NCBI RefSeq assembly: GCF_900113905.1
Contig: NZ_FORC01000004.1
Location: 186,001 to 250,000 of the forward strand
Reading direction: 5' to 3'
Length of the DNA: 64,000 nt
Source of the DNA: Phytopseudomonas argentinensis
GTDB lineage: Bacteria > Pseudomonadota > Gammaproteobacteria > Pseudomonadales > Pseudomonadaceae
Shown: in pieces, positions 12,384 to 20,637 of the stretch
Numbering within the stretch: the first letter of the stretch is position 1
How the letters are laid out: each line of letters starts with the position of its first letter
Program-made: the position numbers and the translations under genes
The notes under the pieces: model-generated
Told to the model about the DNA's origin: nothing
Databases searched by the model: none
Seen by the model: the letters and a program-made list of their open reading frames with translations, nothing else

Positions 12384-13403
12384 ATGCTGATTTCAGTGCA
12401 GGCACTGCGGGCATTGGCAGCCTGGGTAGTGGTCTTTCACCACGTCATGCAGGTGTTTTTCGATTTCAAGGCTGACAGCTTCATGGGCCGTCTGTTTACC
12501 GACAAGGGCGCCGTGGGCGTCGACATTTTCTTCGTCATCAGCGGCCTGGTGATCTACCTGTCCACCCAGGGCAAGACCATCACCCCGTGGCGCTTCATGC
12601 TCAACCGCGCCCTGCGCATTGTGCCGGCCTACTGGCTGTATTCGCTGATCGCCGCACTGATCATCGCCTTTGCCAACCCGGTAATGCCCACCCAGGCCTT
12701 CGATCTGCACCACCTGATGCTGTCGCTGCTGTTCATTCCCGCGGAAAACCCGGCAGGCTTTGGTCTCTACCCGACGCTCAACGTTGGCTGGACGCTCAAT
12801 TACGAGATGTTCTTCTACCTGCTGTTCGCGTTGGCTTTCGTGGTGCCGCAGCGCCTGCGCCTGCTCTTCGTGGCGGTGATGCTGATGATTTTCGGCCTGC
12901 TCGCCACGCAACCCTGGCTGAGCAATTTCTACCGCAACAGCATCGTCTACGAGTTCTTGTTCGGCGTGCTGCTGGGCATGATCTACAGCCGTGGCTGGAT
13001 TGGCCAGGGGTTGTGGGTGCCACTGCTGGTGATCGCCGGCTCGCTGCTGGCCATCTATCATTTCGACAATTCCATGCGCCTGCTGCACTGGGGCGTACCG
13101 AGCGCCCTGATCGTCGCGGCCTGCATCGCCATGGAACCCTGGTTCAAGGGCAACCGCCTGTTGGCGCGGCTGGGCGACTGCTCCTATTCGGTCTACCTGC
13201 TGCACGTGATCATCCTCTCCCTGGGCTGGTACCTGCAGGCCAGCCTTGATCTGAACCCCTACGTGGTCATCGTCGCCTGCATGCCGCTGATAGCGCTCGC
13301 CTCGTGGGGCAGCTACGAGCTGATCGAAAAGCGCTTTTTCGTTCACGCCAAGGCCTGGATCAACGAGCGAGCGGCCAAGGACCGGCTCCAGGCCTTATCC
13401 TGA
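12384..13403 (+). CDS. Acyltransferase 3 (OafA/YrhL-type) membrane protein
   Basis: 339 residues with about ten membrane helices. The N-terminus shows the family pattern: ALRALAAWVVVFHH with the essential histidines, then GAVGVDIFFVISGLVI, and the RxxR-like FMLNRALRIVPAYW block. These inner-membrane enzymes move acetyl or other acyl groups onto sugars of surface polysaccharides, LPS or other exported molecules. No glycan cluster is next to it, so the target is unknown. It lies 208 bases after cti and 70 bases before nfuA, and is probably its own unit. Confidence 0.9.
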   Translation: MLISVQALRALAAWVVVFHHVMQVFFDFKADSFMGRLFTDKGAVGVDIFFVISGLVIYLSTQGKTITPWRFMLNRALRIVPAYWLYSLIAALIIAFANPVMPTQAFDLHHLMLSLLFIPAENPAGFGLYPTLNVGWTLNYEMFFYLLFALAFVVPQRLRLLFVAVMLMIFGLLATQPWLSNFYRNSIVYEFLFGVLLGMIYSRGWIGQGLWVPLLVIAGSLLAIYHFDNSMRLLHWGVPSALIVAACIAMEPWFKGNRLLARLGDCSYSVYLLHVIILSLGWYLQASLDLNPYVVIVACMPLIALASWGSYELIEKRFFVHAKAWINERAAKDRLQALS

Positions 13404-13473
13404 GTAAAATGGTAGGACTTTATTCGAGGCGGTCATTTGGCGTACACTGCAGCCATGACCGTGAGGAGTTGCC

Positions 13474-14058
13474 ATGAGCACTATTACCATTACCGATGCC
13501 GCCCATGATTACCTGGCAGACCTGCTGAGCAAGCAGAACACTCCGGGGATCGGCATTCGTGTATTCATCACCCAGCCCGGTACCCAGTACGCGGAAACCT
13601 GTATCGCCTATTGCAAGCCGGGTGAGCAGAAACCGGAAGACCAGGCCATTGGCCTGGCCAGCTTTACCGCGTGGATCGACGCGGTCAGCGAGCCGTTTCT
13701 CGAAGACGCCGTGGTCGACTACGCGACCGACCGCATGGGCGGCCAGCTGACCATCAAGGCGCCGAACGCCAAGGTACCGATGGTCAACGAAGACAGCCCG
13801 CTCAACGAGCGCATCAACTACTACCTGCAGACCGAGATCAACCCCGGGCTGGCCAGCCACGGCGGCCAGGTCACGCTGATCGACGTGGTCGAGGAGGGCA
13901 TTGCCGTGCTGCAGTTCGGTGGCGGTTGCCAGGGCTGCGGCCAGGCTGACCTGACCCTCAAGGAAGGCATCGAGAAGACCCTGCTCGAGCGCATTCCGGA
14001 ACTCAAGGGCGTACGCGACGTGACCGACCACAGTAACCGTGAAAACGCGTATTACTGA
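13474..14058 (+). CDS. nfuA: Fe-S biogenesis protein NfuA
   Basis: 194 residues, start ATG 13474 after TGAGGAG. Residues 1-~100 are a degenerate A-type carrier domain (its cysteines are not the full active set). Residues ~110-194 are the Nfu domain with GGGCQGCG, so Cys152 and Cys155 form the CxxC that holds a 4Fe-4S cluster at a dimer interface. NfuA delivers clusters to target enzymes such as aconitase and lipoyl synthase, mainly under oxidative stress or iron limitation. The order cti-acyltransferase-nfuA differs from P. aeruginosa only by the inserted acyltransferase. It is monocistronic, with a terminator 19 bases after the stop. Confidence 0.97.
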   Translation: MSTITITDAAHDYLADLLSKQNTPGIGIRVFITQPGTQYAETCIAYCKPGEQKPEDQAIGLASFTAWIDAVSEPFLEDAVVDYATDRMGGQLTIKAPNAKVPMVNEDSPLNERINYYLQTEINPGLASHGGQVTLIDVVEEGIAVLQFGGGCQGCGQADLTLKEGIEKTLLERIPELKGVRDVTDHSNRENAYY

Positions 14059-14076
14059 TCGCGGTAGGTGCAATAA

Positions 14077-14098
14077 CAAGGCGACTTCGGTCGCCTTG
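14077..14098 (+). terminator. nfuA terminator
   Basis: Perfect 9-bp stem CAAGGCGAC / GTCGCCTTG with the stable TTCG tetraloop, directly after nfuA. The following T-run is weak. Confidence 0.7.
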
Positions 14099-14255
14099 TG
14101 TGCTTTAGCATGCTTCACTTCATCAAAGCGGTAGAAAACCCAAAGGCGCGCTGGCGCTCTGCTATAAGTACCAGTACCGCACCCAGGGATGGCGTCACTG
14201 TCGGCACACCTGCCACAGCCCAAGCCTGATCAGGCCCACCTCTTGAGGCGTATCG

Positions 14256-15254
14256 ATGCCCACAGCATCTCTTCTCGTCTGCGATGACTCCAACATGGCC
14301 CGCAAGCAGCTGCTGCGTGCCTTGCCTGCCGACTGGCCGGTTACCATCAGCCAGGCCGCCAATGGCGAAGAGGCGCTCGAGCAGCTGCGCGCCGCCCACT
14401 TCGATCTGTTGCTGCTCGACCTGACCATGCCGATACTCGACGGCTACGGCGTGCTTGCGGCGCTGAAGGCCGAGGGCCGGGCGCAAAAGGTCATCGTGGT
14501 GTCCGGTGACGTACAGGAGGAGGCGATTCGCCGCGTCAAGGCGCTCGGCGCCCTGGCGTTCCTGAAAAAGCCTGCCGACCCCGAGCTGCTGCGCCAGACC
14601 CTGGACCAGCTCGGCTTTCTGCGGCCTGTCACGGCTGCCGTAGCGTCCACCACGGTATTGCCCGAACCCAAGGTGTCGTTCCGCGATGCCTTCCGCGAGG
14701 TGGTCAACATCGCCATGGGCCGTGCGGCGGCCTTGCTGGCCAGGGTGCTCGGGGTATTCGTGCAACTGCCGATCCCCAACGTCAATATTCTCGAGGTCAG
14801 CGAACTGCACATGGCCCTGGCCGACGCCCAGCGTGGCAACGGCCTGACCGCGGTGTGCCAGGGCTATATCGGTGAGGGCATCGCTGGCGAAGCGCTGCTG
14901 ATCTTCCACGACTCCGAAGTGGCCGACATGGCCAGGCTCATGCAGTGGCAGCAGCACAATCATTCGTCCATGGAGATGCTCCTGGACATGTCCAGCATCC
15001 TGATCGGCGCGTGCCTGAGCGGTATCGCCGAGCAACTCGACGTGAGCTTTTCCCAGGGCCACCCGCAGATACTCGGCGAACATGCTTCCATCGACGAGCT
15101 GATTCGCATCAACAGCCAGCGTTGGCGCAAGACCCTGGCGGTGGAGGTGAGTTACAGCATCGAAGGACATGACATCCACTTCGACCTGCTGCTGCTGTTC
15201 ACCGAGGATTCGGTGTCACTGCTGACCGACAAACTCGCCTACCTGATGGAATAA
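14256..15254 (+). CDS. Response regulator with receiver and CheC/CheX-like phosphatase domain
   Basis: 332 residues. Residues 5-120 are a receiver domain: acidic pair D10-D11, phospho-acceptor Asp55 in LLLLDLTMP, and the conserved lysine in AFLKKP. After a short linker, residues ~145-332 resemble the CheC/CheX/FliY fold (FREVVNIAMGRAAALLARVLG and, later, MLLDMSSILIGACLSGIAEQ, the paired helix motif with E/N-type residues). CheC-like domains remove phosphate from CheY-type proteins. It has no DNA-binding part. The diguanylate cyclase gene begins 5 bases after the stop, so the two are one operon and likely one signalling unit. Confidence 0.85.
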   Translation: MPTASLLVCDDSNMARKQLLRALPADWPVTISQAANGEEALEQLRAAHFDLLLLDLTMPILDGYGVLAALKAEGRAQKVIVVSGDVQEEAIRRVKALGALAFLKKPADPELLRQTLDQLGFLRPVTAAVASTTVLPEPKVSFRDAFREVVNIAMGRAAALLARVLGVFVQLPIPNVNILEVSELHMALADAQRGNGLTAVCQGYIGEGIAGEALLIFHDSEVADMARLMQWQQHNHSSMEMLLDMSSILIGACLSGIAEQLDVSFSQGHPQILGEHASIDELIRINSQRWRKTLAVEVSYSIEGHDIHFDLLLLFTEDSVSLLTDKLAYLME

Positions 15255-15259
15255 GCCGC

Positions 15260-16216
15260 ATGGCCGAGAGCATGGATTTAAATGACTTCCACTGGTTGCT
15301 GGCCATCGTGCAGAGCATCGATGTCGGTGTGGTGGTGCTCGACCGTCAATACCACGTGGAGGTGTGGAACAGCTTCATGGAGAACCACTCCGGGCGTACC
15401 GCGCGCGACGCCGCCGAACGTTCGTTCTTCGAACTGTTCCCCGAGGTCGATGAAGTCTGGTTTCGCAACAAGGTGGAAAACGTCGTCACCCTGGGCACGC
15501 CGGCCTTCACCATCTGGGAACAGCGGCCGTACCTGGTGCGCTTCAAGAACTACCAGCCGATTACCGGCCAGGAAGATTTCATGTACCAGAACACCACCAT
15601 CCTGCCGCTGGTGGCCACCAACAGCAAGATCGAGCACCTGTGCGTGATCATCTATGACGTGACGGGTGTGGCGGTGAACAAGCGCCAGTTGCAGACCATG
15701 AGCGACCAGTTCAAGCACCTCTCGCGTACTGACCGGCTCACCGGGCTGAATAACCGCGGCCACTGGGAAGAGGAGCTCAAGCGCGAGCACGCCCGGCATC
15801 GCCGTTACGGCAGCAGTGCGGCATTGGTGATCTTCGATATCGACCATTTCAAGAAGGTCAACGACACCTATGGCCACCAGGCGGGCGACACGGTGATCCA
15901 GAGCGTGGCCAGGGTGCTGCGCGAGCAGTTGCGCGATACCGATATCGCCGGCCGGTACGGCGGTGAAGAGTTCGTGGTGTTGTTGCCGGATGTCGATGCA
16001 GCCGGCGGGCGGCTTTTTGCCGAACGTCTGCGTTTGCTCGTCGAGCGTCTGCAAGTCAGTCACGAGGGGCAGGTGATTCCCTTCACCATCAGCCTCGGTG
16101 TGGCCGACCTGAGCGAGCCCAGCCATGATCATCAGCAGGTCATCCAGTGGGCAGACCAGGCGCTGTACAGCTCCAAGCGCAACGGTCGCAACCAGGTCAC
16201 GGTGTTCAGCGTCTAG
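15260..16216 (+). CDS. PAS-GGDEF diguanylate cyclase
   Basis: 318 residues, cytoplasmic, no membrane helix. Residues 10-~130 are a PAS sensor domain (SIDVGVVVLDRQYHVEVWN), then a short coiled-coil linker, then a GGDEF domain from ~155. The active-site signature is GGEEF at 234-238 and the inhibitory I-site RxxD (RDTD) at 225-228, five residues before it. It should therefore make cyclic di-GMP from two GTP and be product-inhibited. It lies 5 bases behind the receiver-CheC gene, which probably controls it or shares its input. Its stop codon overlaps the convergent MFS stop by two bases. Confidence 0.95.
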   Translation: MAESMDLNDFHWLLAIVQSIDVGVVVLDRQYHVEVWNSFMENHSGRTARDAAERSFFELFPEVDEVWFRNKVENVVTLGTPAFTIWEQRPYLVRFKNYQPITGQEDFMYQNTTILPLVATNSKIEHLCVIIYDVTGVAVNKRQLQTMSDQFKHLSRTDRLTGLNNRGHWEEELKREHARHRRYGSSAALVIFDIDHFKKVNDTYGHQAGDTVIQSVARVLREQLRDTDIAGRYGGEEFVVLLPDVDAAGGRLFAERLRLLVERLQVSHEGQVIPFTISLGVADLSEPSHDHQQVIQWADQALYSSKRNGRNQVTVFSV

Positions 16217-17379
16217 CCGGCCAGCGGCGCTCTCGCCGAGCGGCGGGGCAGCAGTGCCATGAGCGCGATCAGCAGCAACGGCTGCATGGCTAGGTTGACC
16301 TGAAACCAGCCCAGGCCGGTGATCAGCGCACCGGAGGCGAAGGCGGCGCAGGCAGCGACGCTGCCATTGGCCAACTCCATCAGCCCCTGGGCCTTGCCGC
16401 GCTCGGCCGGCTCGTGGGCGCTGGCCAGCAGGGTGGTGCCGGCCACCAGCATCAGGTTCCAGCCGATACCCAGCAGCAGTGAGGAAATAAGGAAATAGAC
16501 CTGTGCCTGGCCGCTCAGCCCGACCAGCGCGCTGCCACCCAGCAGGCCGATGCCCAGTAGCGCCACCGGCTTGCTACCCAGACGATCCACCATTGGGCCG
16601 GCGACCAGTGCGGGCAGGAACATGCCGAGCATGTGCCACTGGATCACCCCGGCGGCGCTTTCCAGCGGCAAGCCGCAGAAGCTCATGGCCAGCGGCGTTG
16701 CGTTCATCACCAGAATCATCAGGCCATGGCCGATGGCGGTTACCGCCAGTGCACAGCGAATCGCCGGGCGGGCCAGCAGGCTACGCCAGTCACCGCGAGG
16801 CGCCACGGGGATAGCACCCTCACGCAGGGCGCTGAGCAGCAGCAGGCCAAGCAACGCCAATACGGCCAGCAACACGTAGGCGCCGACGAAGGGGGTACTC
16901 AGCGCGTTGCGCGACCAGAGCGTCAGGCTTGGGGCGATCAGCGCCGCGCAGACACCGCCGGCGATAACCCAGGCCGCCGCACGGCCCTTGTGGGCGCCAT
17001 CCACCGCCTCCAGGGCGGCGAAGCGGTAATACATGGCGGAGGCCTGATAGACGCCAATCGGCAACGCGCCGAGACAGAACAGCAGGAAATCACCCAGCCA
17101 GACGCCCAGGGCGCTGATCAACCCACCAAACATGCCCGCCGCGGCGCCCAGGCGCAGACCGGGTCGCCGGCCATGGCGCTGCATGTACAGCGACAGCGGG
17201 TGGGTGGCCAGCAGATTGCCGAGCACCAGCAACGCCAGGGGCAGGGTGGCCAGGCTGTTGTAGGGCGACAGCTGCAGGCCGATCAATGCGGTGAGGGTGA
17301 TGCCGATCAGCGAACAGCTCCAGTACAGCGCCTGGGCGCAGAACAGGATCAGCAGCGTAGGATTACGCACCAGCAGCAT
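16213..17379 (-). CDS. MFS transporter (YbjJ/inner-membrane exporter type)
   Basis: 388 residues from ATG 17379 (MLLVRNPTLL). The frame extends further upstream, but that part is the neighbouring gene in another frame. Twelve hydrophobic segments with a central cytoplasmic loop (LREGAIPVAPRGDW) are visible; the MFS loop-2 motif is seen as HGRRPGLRLG and its partner as DRLGSKPVALLG. Major facilitator proteins move small solutes using a proton gradient; the substrate is not readable. The start lies 17 bases inside the DUF1272 gene, so the regulator, DUF1272 and MFS genes are one operon. Confidence 0.85.
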   Translation of the reverse strand: MLLVRNPTLLILFCAQALYWSCSLIGITLTALIGLQLSPYNSLATLPLALLVLGNLLATHPLSLYMQRHGRRPGLRLGAAAGMFGGLISALGVWLGDFLLFCLGALPIGVYQASAMYYRFAALEAVDGAHKGRAAAWVIAGGVCAALIAPSLTLWSRNALSTPFVGAYVLLAVLALLGLLLLSALREGAIPVAPRGDWRSLLARPAIRCALAVTAIGHGLMILVMNATPLAMSFCGLPLESAAGVIQWHMLGMFLPALVAGPMVDRLGSKPVALLGIGLLGGSALVGLSGQAQVYFLISSLLLGIGWNLMLVAGTTLLASAHEPAERGKAQGLMELANGSVAACAAFASGALITGLGWFQVNLAMQPLLLIALMALLPRRSARAPLAG

Positions 17380-17614
17380 GGCAGCCCCCAGCCTTGAGCA
17401 CGCGCGAGGTCGAGGGCGGGTTGGCTGACAGCTTGGCAGCCGGGCGGATCGGCCGGCGCAGCAGTTCTCCCAGGCAGTTGGGGCAGCGGCCCTGCAGGTG
17501 CGTATCGGTGCACTCGCTGCAATAGGTGCACTCGAACGAGCAGATGCGCGCCTCCAGAGAGTCGGGGGGCAAGTCGCGGTCGCAGCATTCGCAGTTGGGG
17601 CGCAGCTCAAGCAT
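17363..17614 (-). CDS. DUF1272 zinc-ribbon-like protein
   Basis: 83 residues from ATG 17614 (MLELRPNCECC). The protein has eight cysteines, in pairs: CECC, CSFEC, CSEC and CPNC, typical of DUF1272, a small presumably zinc-binding family of unknown function. After the cysteine part there is a basic, proline-rich tail. It overlaps the upstream GlxA-type regulator gene by 8 bases and the downstream MFS gene by 17 bases, so the three are translationally linked. Its role is likely tied to the compound sensed by the regulator or carried by the transporter; that is inference. Confidence 0.85.
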   Translation of the reverse strand: MLELRPNCECCDRDLPPDSLEARICSFECTYCSECTDTHLQGRCPNCLGELLRRPIRPAAKLSANPPSTSRVLKAGGCHAAGA

Positions 17615-18617
17615 GGGGAGTCTCCTGGCCGAAACGTTCGGCATATTGCTGAGGGCTGATGCACAGATGTTTATGAAACACCCGGCGCAGATTTTCCGGG
17701 TGGCCGAAGCCGGTCAGGCGGGCGACGGTGCTGATCGACGCCTGAGCGTCCTGCAACAGGCTGCGCGCGGCTTCCAGGCGAATACGCTCCACGTAGCCTG
17801 TCGGGCCACTGCCCAGTTCCCGGGCGAAGACCCGGGACAGGGTGCGTGGGGTCATCCGGGCTCTGTTCGCCAGTGCCTCCAGCGACAGATCACCGCCCAG
17901 ATTGGCCGGAATCCACTCCAGCAAGTCAGCCAGGCGCGGGGTACGGCTGGGTTCCGGCGCGAGCAGGGCGCTGAATTGCGCCTGACCGCCCGGGCGCCGC
18001 AGAAACATCACCAGGCGACGCGCCACAGCCAGCGCCATGCTGCGCCCCAGGTCGGCTTCGACCAGCGCCAACGCCAGGTCGATACCGGCGGTGACGCCGG
18101 CCGAGGTGAACAGATGATCGCTGCCATCACCGGCGGCAGGGTCGTAGGTATGCAGGCAATCGCTGTCGACCAGCAGCTTGCCGTTCTCGCGCAGCGTTTC
18201 GATATCGGCCCAGTGGGTGGTTACGCGGCGCCCATCGAGCAGGCCGCTGCGCGCCAGAATCAAGGCTCCCGAGCAGATCGAACCGAGGCGTCGGATATAC
18301 GGTTCGGCATGCTGCAGCCAGGTCTGCAGCGGCTGGTTTTCACGTTGCTGCGCTTCGCCGGCACCGCCGGAAATCAGCAGGGTGTCCAGGTGCGCGGGAT
18401 CCACATCGCGCCATGCCGCGTCGGCCACCAGCTGCATGCCCGAAGAGCTGGGCACCGGGCCCGCGCATTCGGCAAGCAACAGCAGCCGGTAGGCATCGCC
18501 AAGCCCCTGGCGGTTGCGTTCGACGTTGGCGGAGGCGAATACCTGCAGTGGGCCGACCACGTCCAGGCTCATGAAGTCCGGGTAGATCAGGGCGGCGATG
18601 CATTTGCGCTCGTCCAT
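17607..18617 (-). CDS. GlxA-type transcriptional regulator (DJ-1/PfpI domain plus AraC helix-turn-helix)
   Basis: 336 residues. Residues 5-~190 are a DJ-1/PfpI-like domain with the nucleophile-elbow cysteine at 115 (SICSGALILA); it is used as a sensor domain. Residues ~235-330 are two AraC-type helix-turn-helix units (LSLEALANRARMTPRTLSRVF and FGHPENLRRVFHKHL...). Such proteins activate genes for metabolism of amines, amino acids or glycine betaine-like compounds. The DUF1272 and MFS genes follow with overlaps, so it probably controls its own operon in response to the transported compound. No target can be named. Confidence 0.9.
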   Translation of the reverse strand: MDERKCIAALIYPDFMSLDVVGPLQVFASANVERNRQGLGDAYRLLLLAECAGPVPSSSGMQLVADAAWRDVDPAHLDTLLISGGAGEAQQRENQPLQTWLQHAEPYIRRLGSICSGALILARSGLLDGRRVTTHWADIETLRENGKLLVDSDCLHTYDPAAGDGSDHLFTSAGVTAGIDLALALVEADLGRSMALAVARRLVMFLRRPGGQAQFSALLAPEPSRTPRLADLLEWIPANLGGDLSLEALANRARMTPRTLSRVFARELGSGPTGYVERIRLEAARSLLQDAQASISTVARLTGFGHPENLRRVFHKHLCISPQQYAERFGQETPHA

Positions 18618-18701
18618 GGCAGCTCCTCGGGTGAGAGGCGGCCAGTTTGCGTATAAACCGGGTTGGCGACAATGACATCAAGCCCACAAATCTCGCCAAC
18701 T

Positions 18702-19727
18702 TCAGGTGACGGGCAATTTCTCCAAGAAGCGCATCAACAGGCTTTCCTCGCTGCGCAGCCCTTTGCGAGCCGCTGCCAGGCGCAGGTCGGCCAGCTCTCC
18801 TGCATGGAAGGCGTCGATCAGGGCCGGATGGATATAGCATTTTCGACACACTGCAGGCGTGTTGCGTAGTTCTTCGGCAACCTGCTTGACCATGCCGACC
18901 ACATGTTTCTTGGCCGAACTTTCCGGTTGCCACTCCAGCTCGCGCAACAGCGTCAACGCCAGGGCGCTGCCGGCCCAGGTGCGGTAATCCTTGGCAGTGA
19001 AATCGGCGCCGGTGAGTTCGCGCAGGTAATTGTTGACGTCCGTGGAGGTCACCGTATGGCGCTCGCCATTGGCGTCCAGGTACTGGAACAGGTGCTGGCC
19101 CGGCAGCTCCAGGCAGCGGCGGATGATGCGCGCCAGGCGGCGGTCGCTGACTTCCACCTCGTGCTCGATACCGCTCTTGCCACGGAAATGAAAGCGGATG
19201 GCACTGCCCTGAACCTCGACATGGCGGTTGCGCAGGGTCGTCAGCCCGTAGGAGCGGTTTTCCTTGGCGTAGCGCACGTTGCCGATGCGGATCAGCGTGT
19301 TGTCGAGCAGCGTAATTACGGTGGCCATTACCTTTTCGCGGCCATGCTCGGGCAACAACAGGTGCTGCTCTATCGTCTGGCGTAACTTGGGTAGCGCTTT
19401 GCCGAACAGCAGCAGGTTGGCGTACTTGTCGGTGTCGCGCACTTCGCGCCAGCGCGCATGGTAGCGGTATTGCTTGCGCCCGCGGGCGTCTCGGCCGGTC
19501 GCCTGCAGGTGCCCCTTTGGGTCGGGACAGATCCACACGTTCGTATAGGCCGGCGGTATCGCCAATGCGTTGATGCGGCCAATCTCCCGCGCATCACGGA
19601 TACGCTCGCCGCTGGGGTAGAAGTAGCAGAACTTGCCACGCAGCTTGCGCCGGGTGATGCCGGGGGTGCGGTCATCGACATAGTGCAGGTCGTTGGGCAA
19701 TTCGGGAGGGATCTGAACGCTGCTCAT
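18702..19727 (-). CDS. DNA topoisomerase IB (poxvirus-like)
   Basis: 341 residues from ATG 19727, chosen because GGAGG lies 8 bases before it; an upstream extension has no such signal. The protein relaxes supercoiled DNA by nicking one strand through a 3'-phosphotyrosine. Visible catalytic blocks: RIGNVRYAKENRSYGLTTL at 147-165, FRGKSG at 181-186, KDYRTW at 246-251, and the nucleophile Tyr298 in RKCYIHP. The N-terminal ~75 residues are the DNA-cap domain. Such enzymes are patchily spread in bacteria and are extra to the essential type IA and II enzymes. It appears monocistronic. Confidence 0.93.
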   Translation of the reverse strand: MSSVQIPPELPNDLHYVDDRTPGITRRKLRGKFCYFYPSGERIRDAREIGRINALAIPPAYTNVWICPDPKGHLQATGRDARGRKQYRYHARWREVRDTDKYANLLLFGKALPKLRQTIEQHLLLPEHGREKVMATVITLLDNTLIRIGNVRYAKENRSYGLTTLRNRHVEVQGSAIRFHFRGKSGIEHEVEVSDRRLARIIRRCLELPGQHLFQYLDANGERHTVTSTDVNNYLRELTGADFTAKDYRTWAGSALALTLLRELEWQPESSAKKHVVGMVKQVAEELRNTPAVCRKCYIHPALIDAFHAGELADLRLAAARKGLRSEESLLMRFLEKLPVT

Positions 19728-19953
19728 CAATACGCCTCCCCAGGTACCCATGAATACGCCGGGCAAACGCCAGAAGCCGTATAGGTGGGCATGAAGCGCA
19801 GGGTGCAAGGCAGGATAACAACGACGTTTTGCATGCCGGTCAGCTCGTGACAACAGTTAAAGACTTAGCCAGCCGAAGGCATCGGGAAGTTCAGACTTTA
19901 AGCGAAGCGCTAAAGCAGACGGATAAACAGAAAGCGTTGGTTTACAACGGCGA

Positions 19954-19986
19954 ACAAGTTGCCACCCGCAGCGTGCGGCAACTTGT
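19954..19986. terminator. Hairpin, possible terminator of the small gene at 20004
   Basis: Perfect 10-bp stem ACAAGTTGCC / GGCAACTTGT with a 13-base loop, beginning 18 bases after the stop of the leftward gene. The T-run on the minus strand is weak, so termination is only likely. Confidence 0.45.
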
Positions 19987-20003
19987 AACGAGGCAATGGC
20001 GGA

Positions 20004-20273
20004 TTATTCCGGCATGCTCCAGGGGGCGAGATCGAAGCCCTTGCGGCTTAGCTCGTCACGGGACTTTTTCAGGGCCTTGGCCAGCTCCTGTGGGTCGCTG
20101 TAGATGCTGCTGGTAAGTTGCGCACGGTCGATCAGCGGCGTGTTGGTACGGTCGACGATCGTCAGGTTCAGTACGCCTGTACCGTCCTGCGGCGCCCAGG
20201 CCACGCAATGGAAAGGTTGAAAGGCGCGGTCGGCAATCAGCAGTGCATCATTGAAACGCAGCGAAGCGTTCAT
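20004..20273 (-). CDS. Small conserved Pseudomonas protein (resembles DUF3509)
   Basis: 89 residues from ATG 20273 (MNASLRFNDA); the longer frame adds nine residues without support. Soluble, no signal peptide. The layout (a helix RFNDALLIADRAF, then QPFHCVAWAPQ, two short strands LNLTIVDR, then SDPQELAKALKKSRDEL) resembles the DUF3509 family, common in Pseudomonas and of unknown function. It is flanked by a hairpin downstream and by an AT-rich gap upstream. I am fairly sure it is a gene, less sure of the family. Confidence 0.65.
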   Translation of the reverse strand: MNASLRFNDALLIADRAFQPFHCVAWAPQDGTGVLNLTIVDRTNTPLIDRAQLTSSIYSDPQELAKALKKSRDELSRKGFDLAPWSMPE

Positions 20274-20637
20274 GGGGTCGGTTCTCCGAGTGTTTCCCAA
20301 TGAATCATAGTGTCAGCGTGCATGTTCAACACTGACGTTCCTAGCTGTTGATGGTTCGATGAGCCCTGCAAGTCACATCCAATTAAGTTAATTTTCAAAA
20401 AAACTGAAAATTAAATTGTGAAGTTGACGAGCGTCAAAGTTTTCAAGGGTAGCGGCACACGTTCAGGCAATGCGCTTACTGTCTATCCACCGAAAATGAC
20501 ATCAACATTCAATAGGAAAATAGCCCTGCTGATCAGTTCCGTTAAGTTCAGATTTTTATTAACGGGGCCAAGTGGTTAATTTCGCTAAAGCAGTTATTGC
20601 CGGTTTCCTGACAGTCCCTCCGCGAAAGGCGAATCGT
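20274..20637. other. AT-rich intergenic region
   Basis: 364 bases with no gene on either strand. From about 20370 to 20600 the base composition is markedly more AT-rich than the rest of the window. It contains a 27-base perfect palindrome and scattered TATAAT-like words, and it separates two leftward genes. Confidence 0.6.
20388..20414. repeat. Perfect AT-rich inverted repeat
   Basis: TTAATTTTCA (20388-20397) and TGAAAATTAA (20405-20414) are exact reverse complements around a 7-base A-rich spacer. It could be a regulator binding site or, in either direction, a weak hairpin. No flanking T-run beyond the stem itself. Confidence 0.8.
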
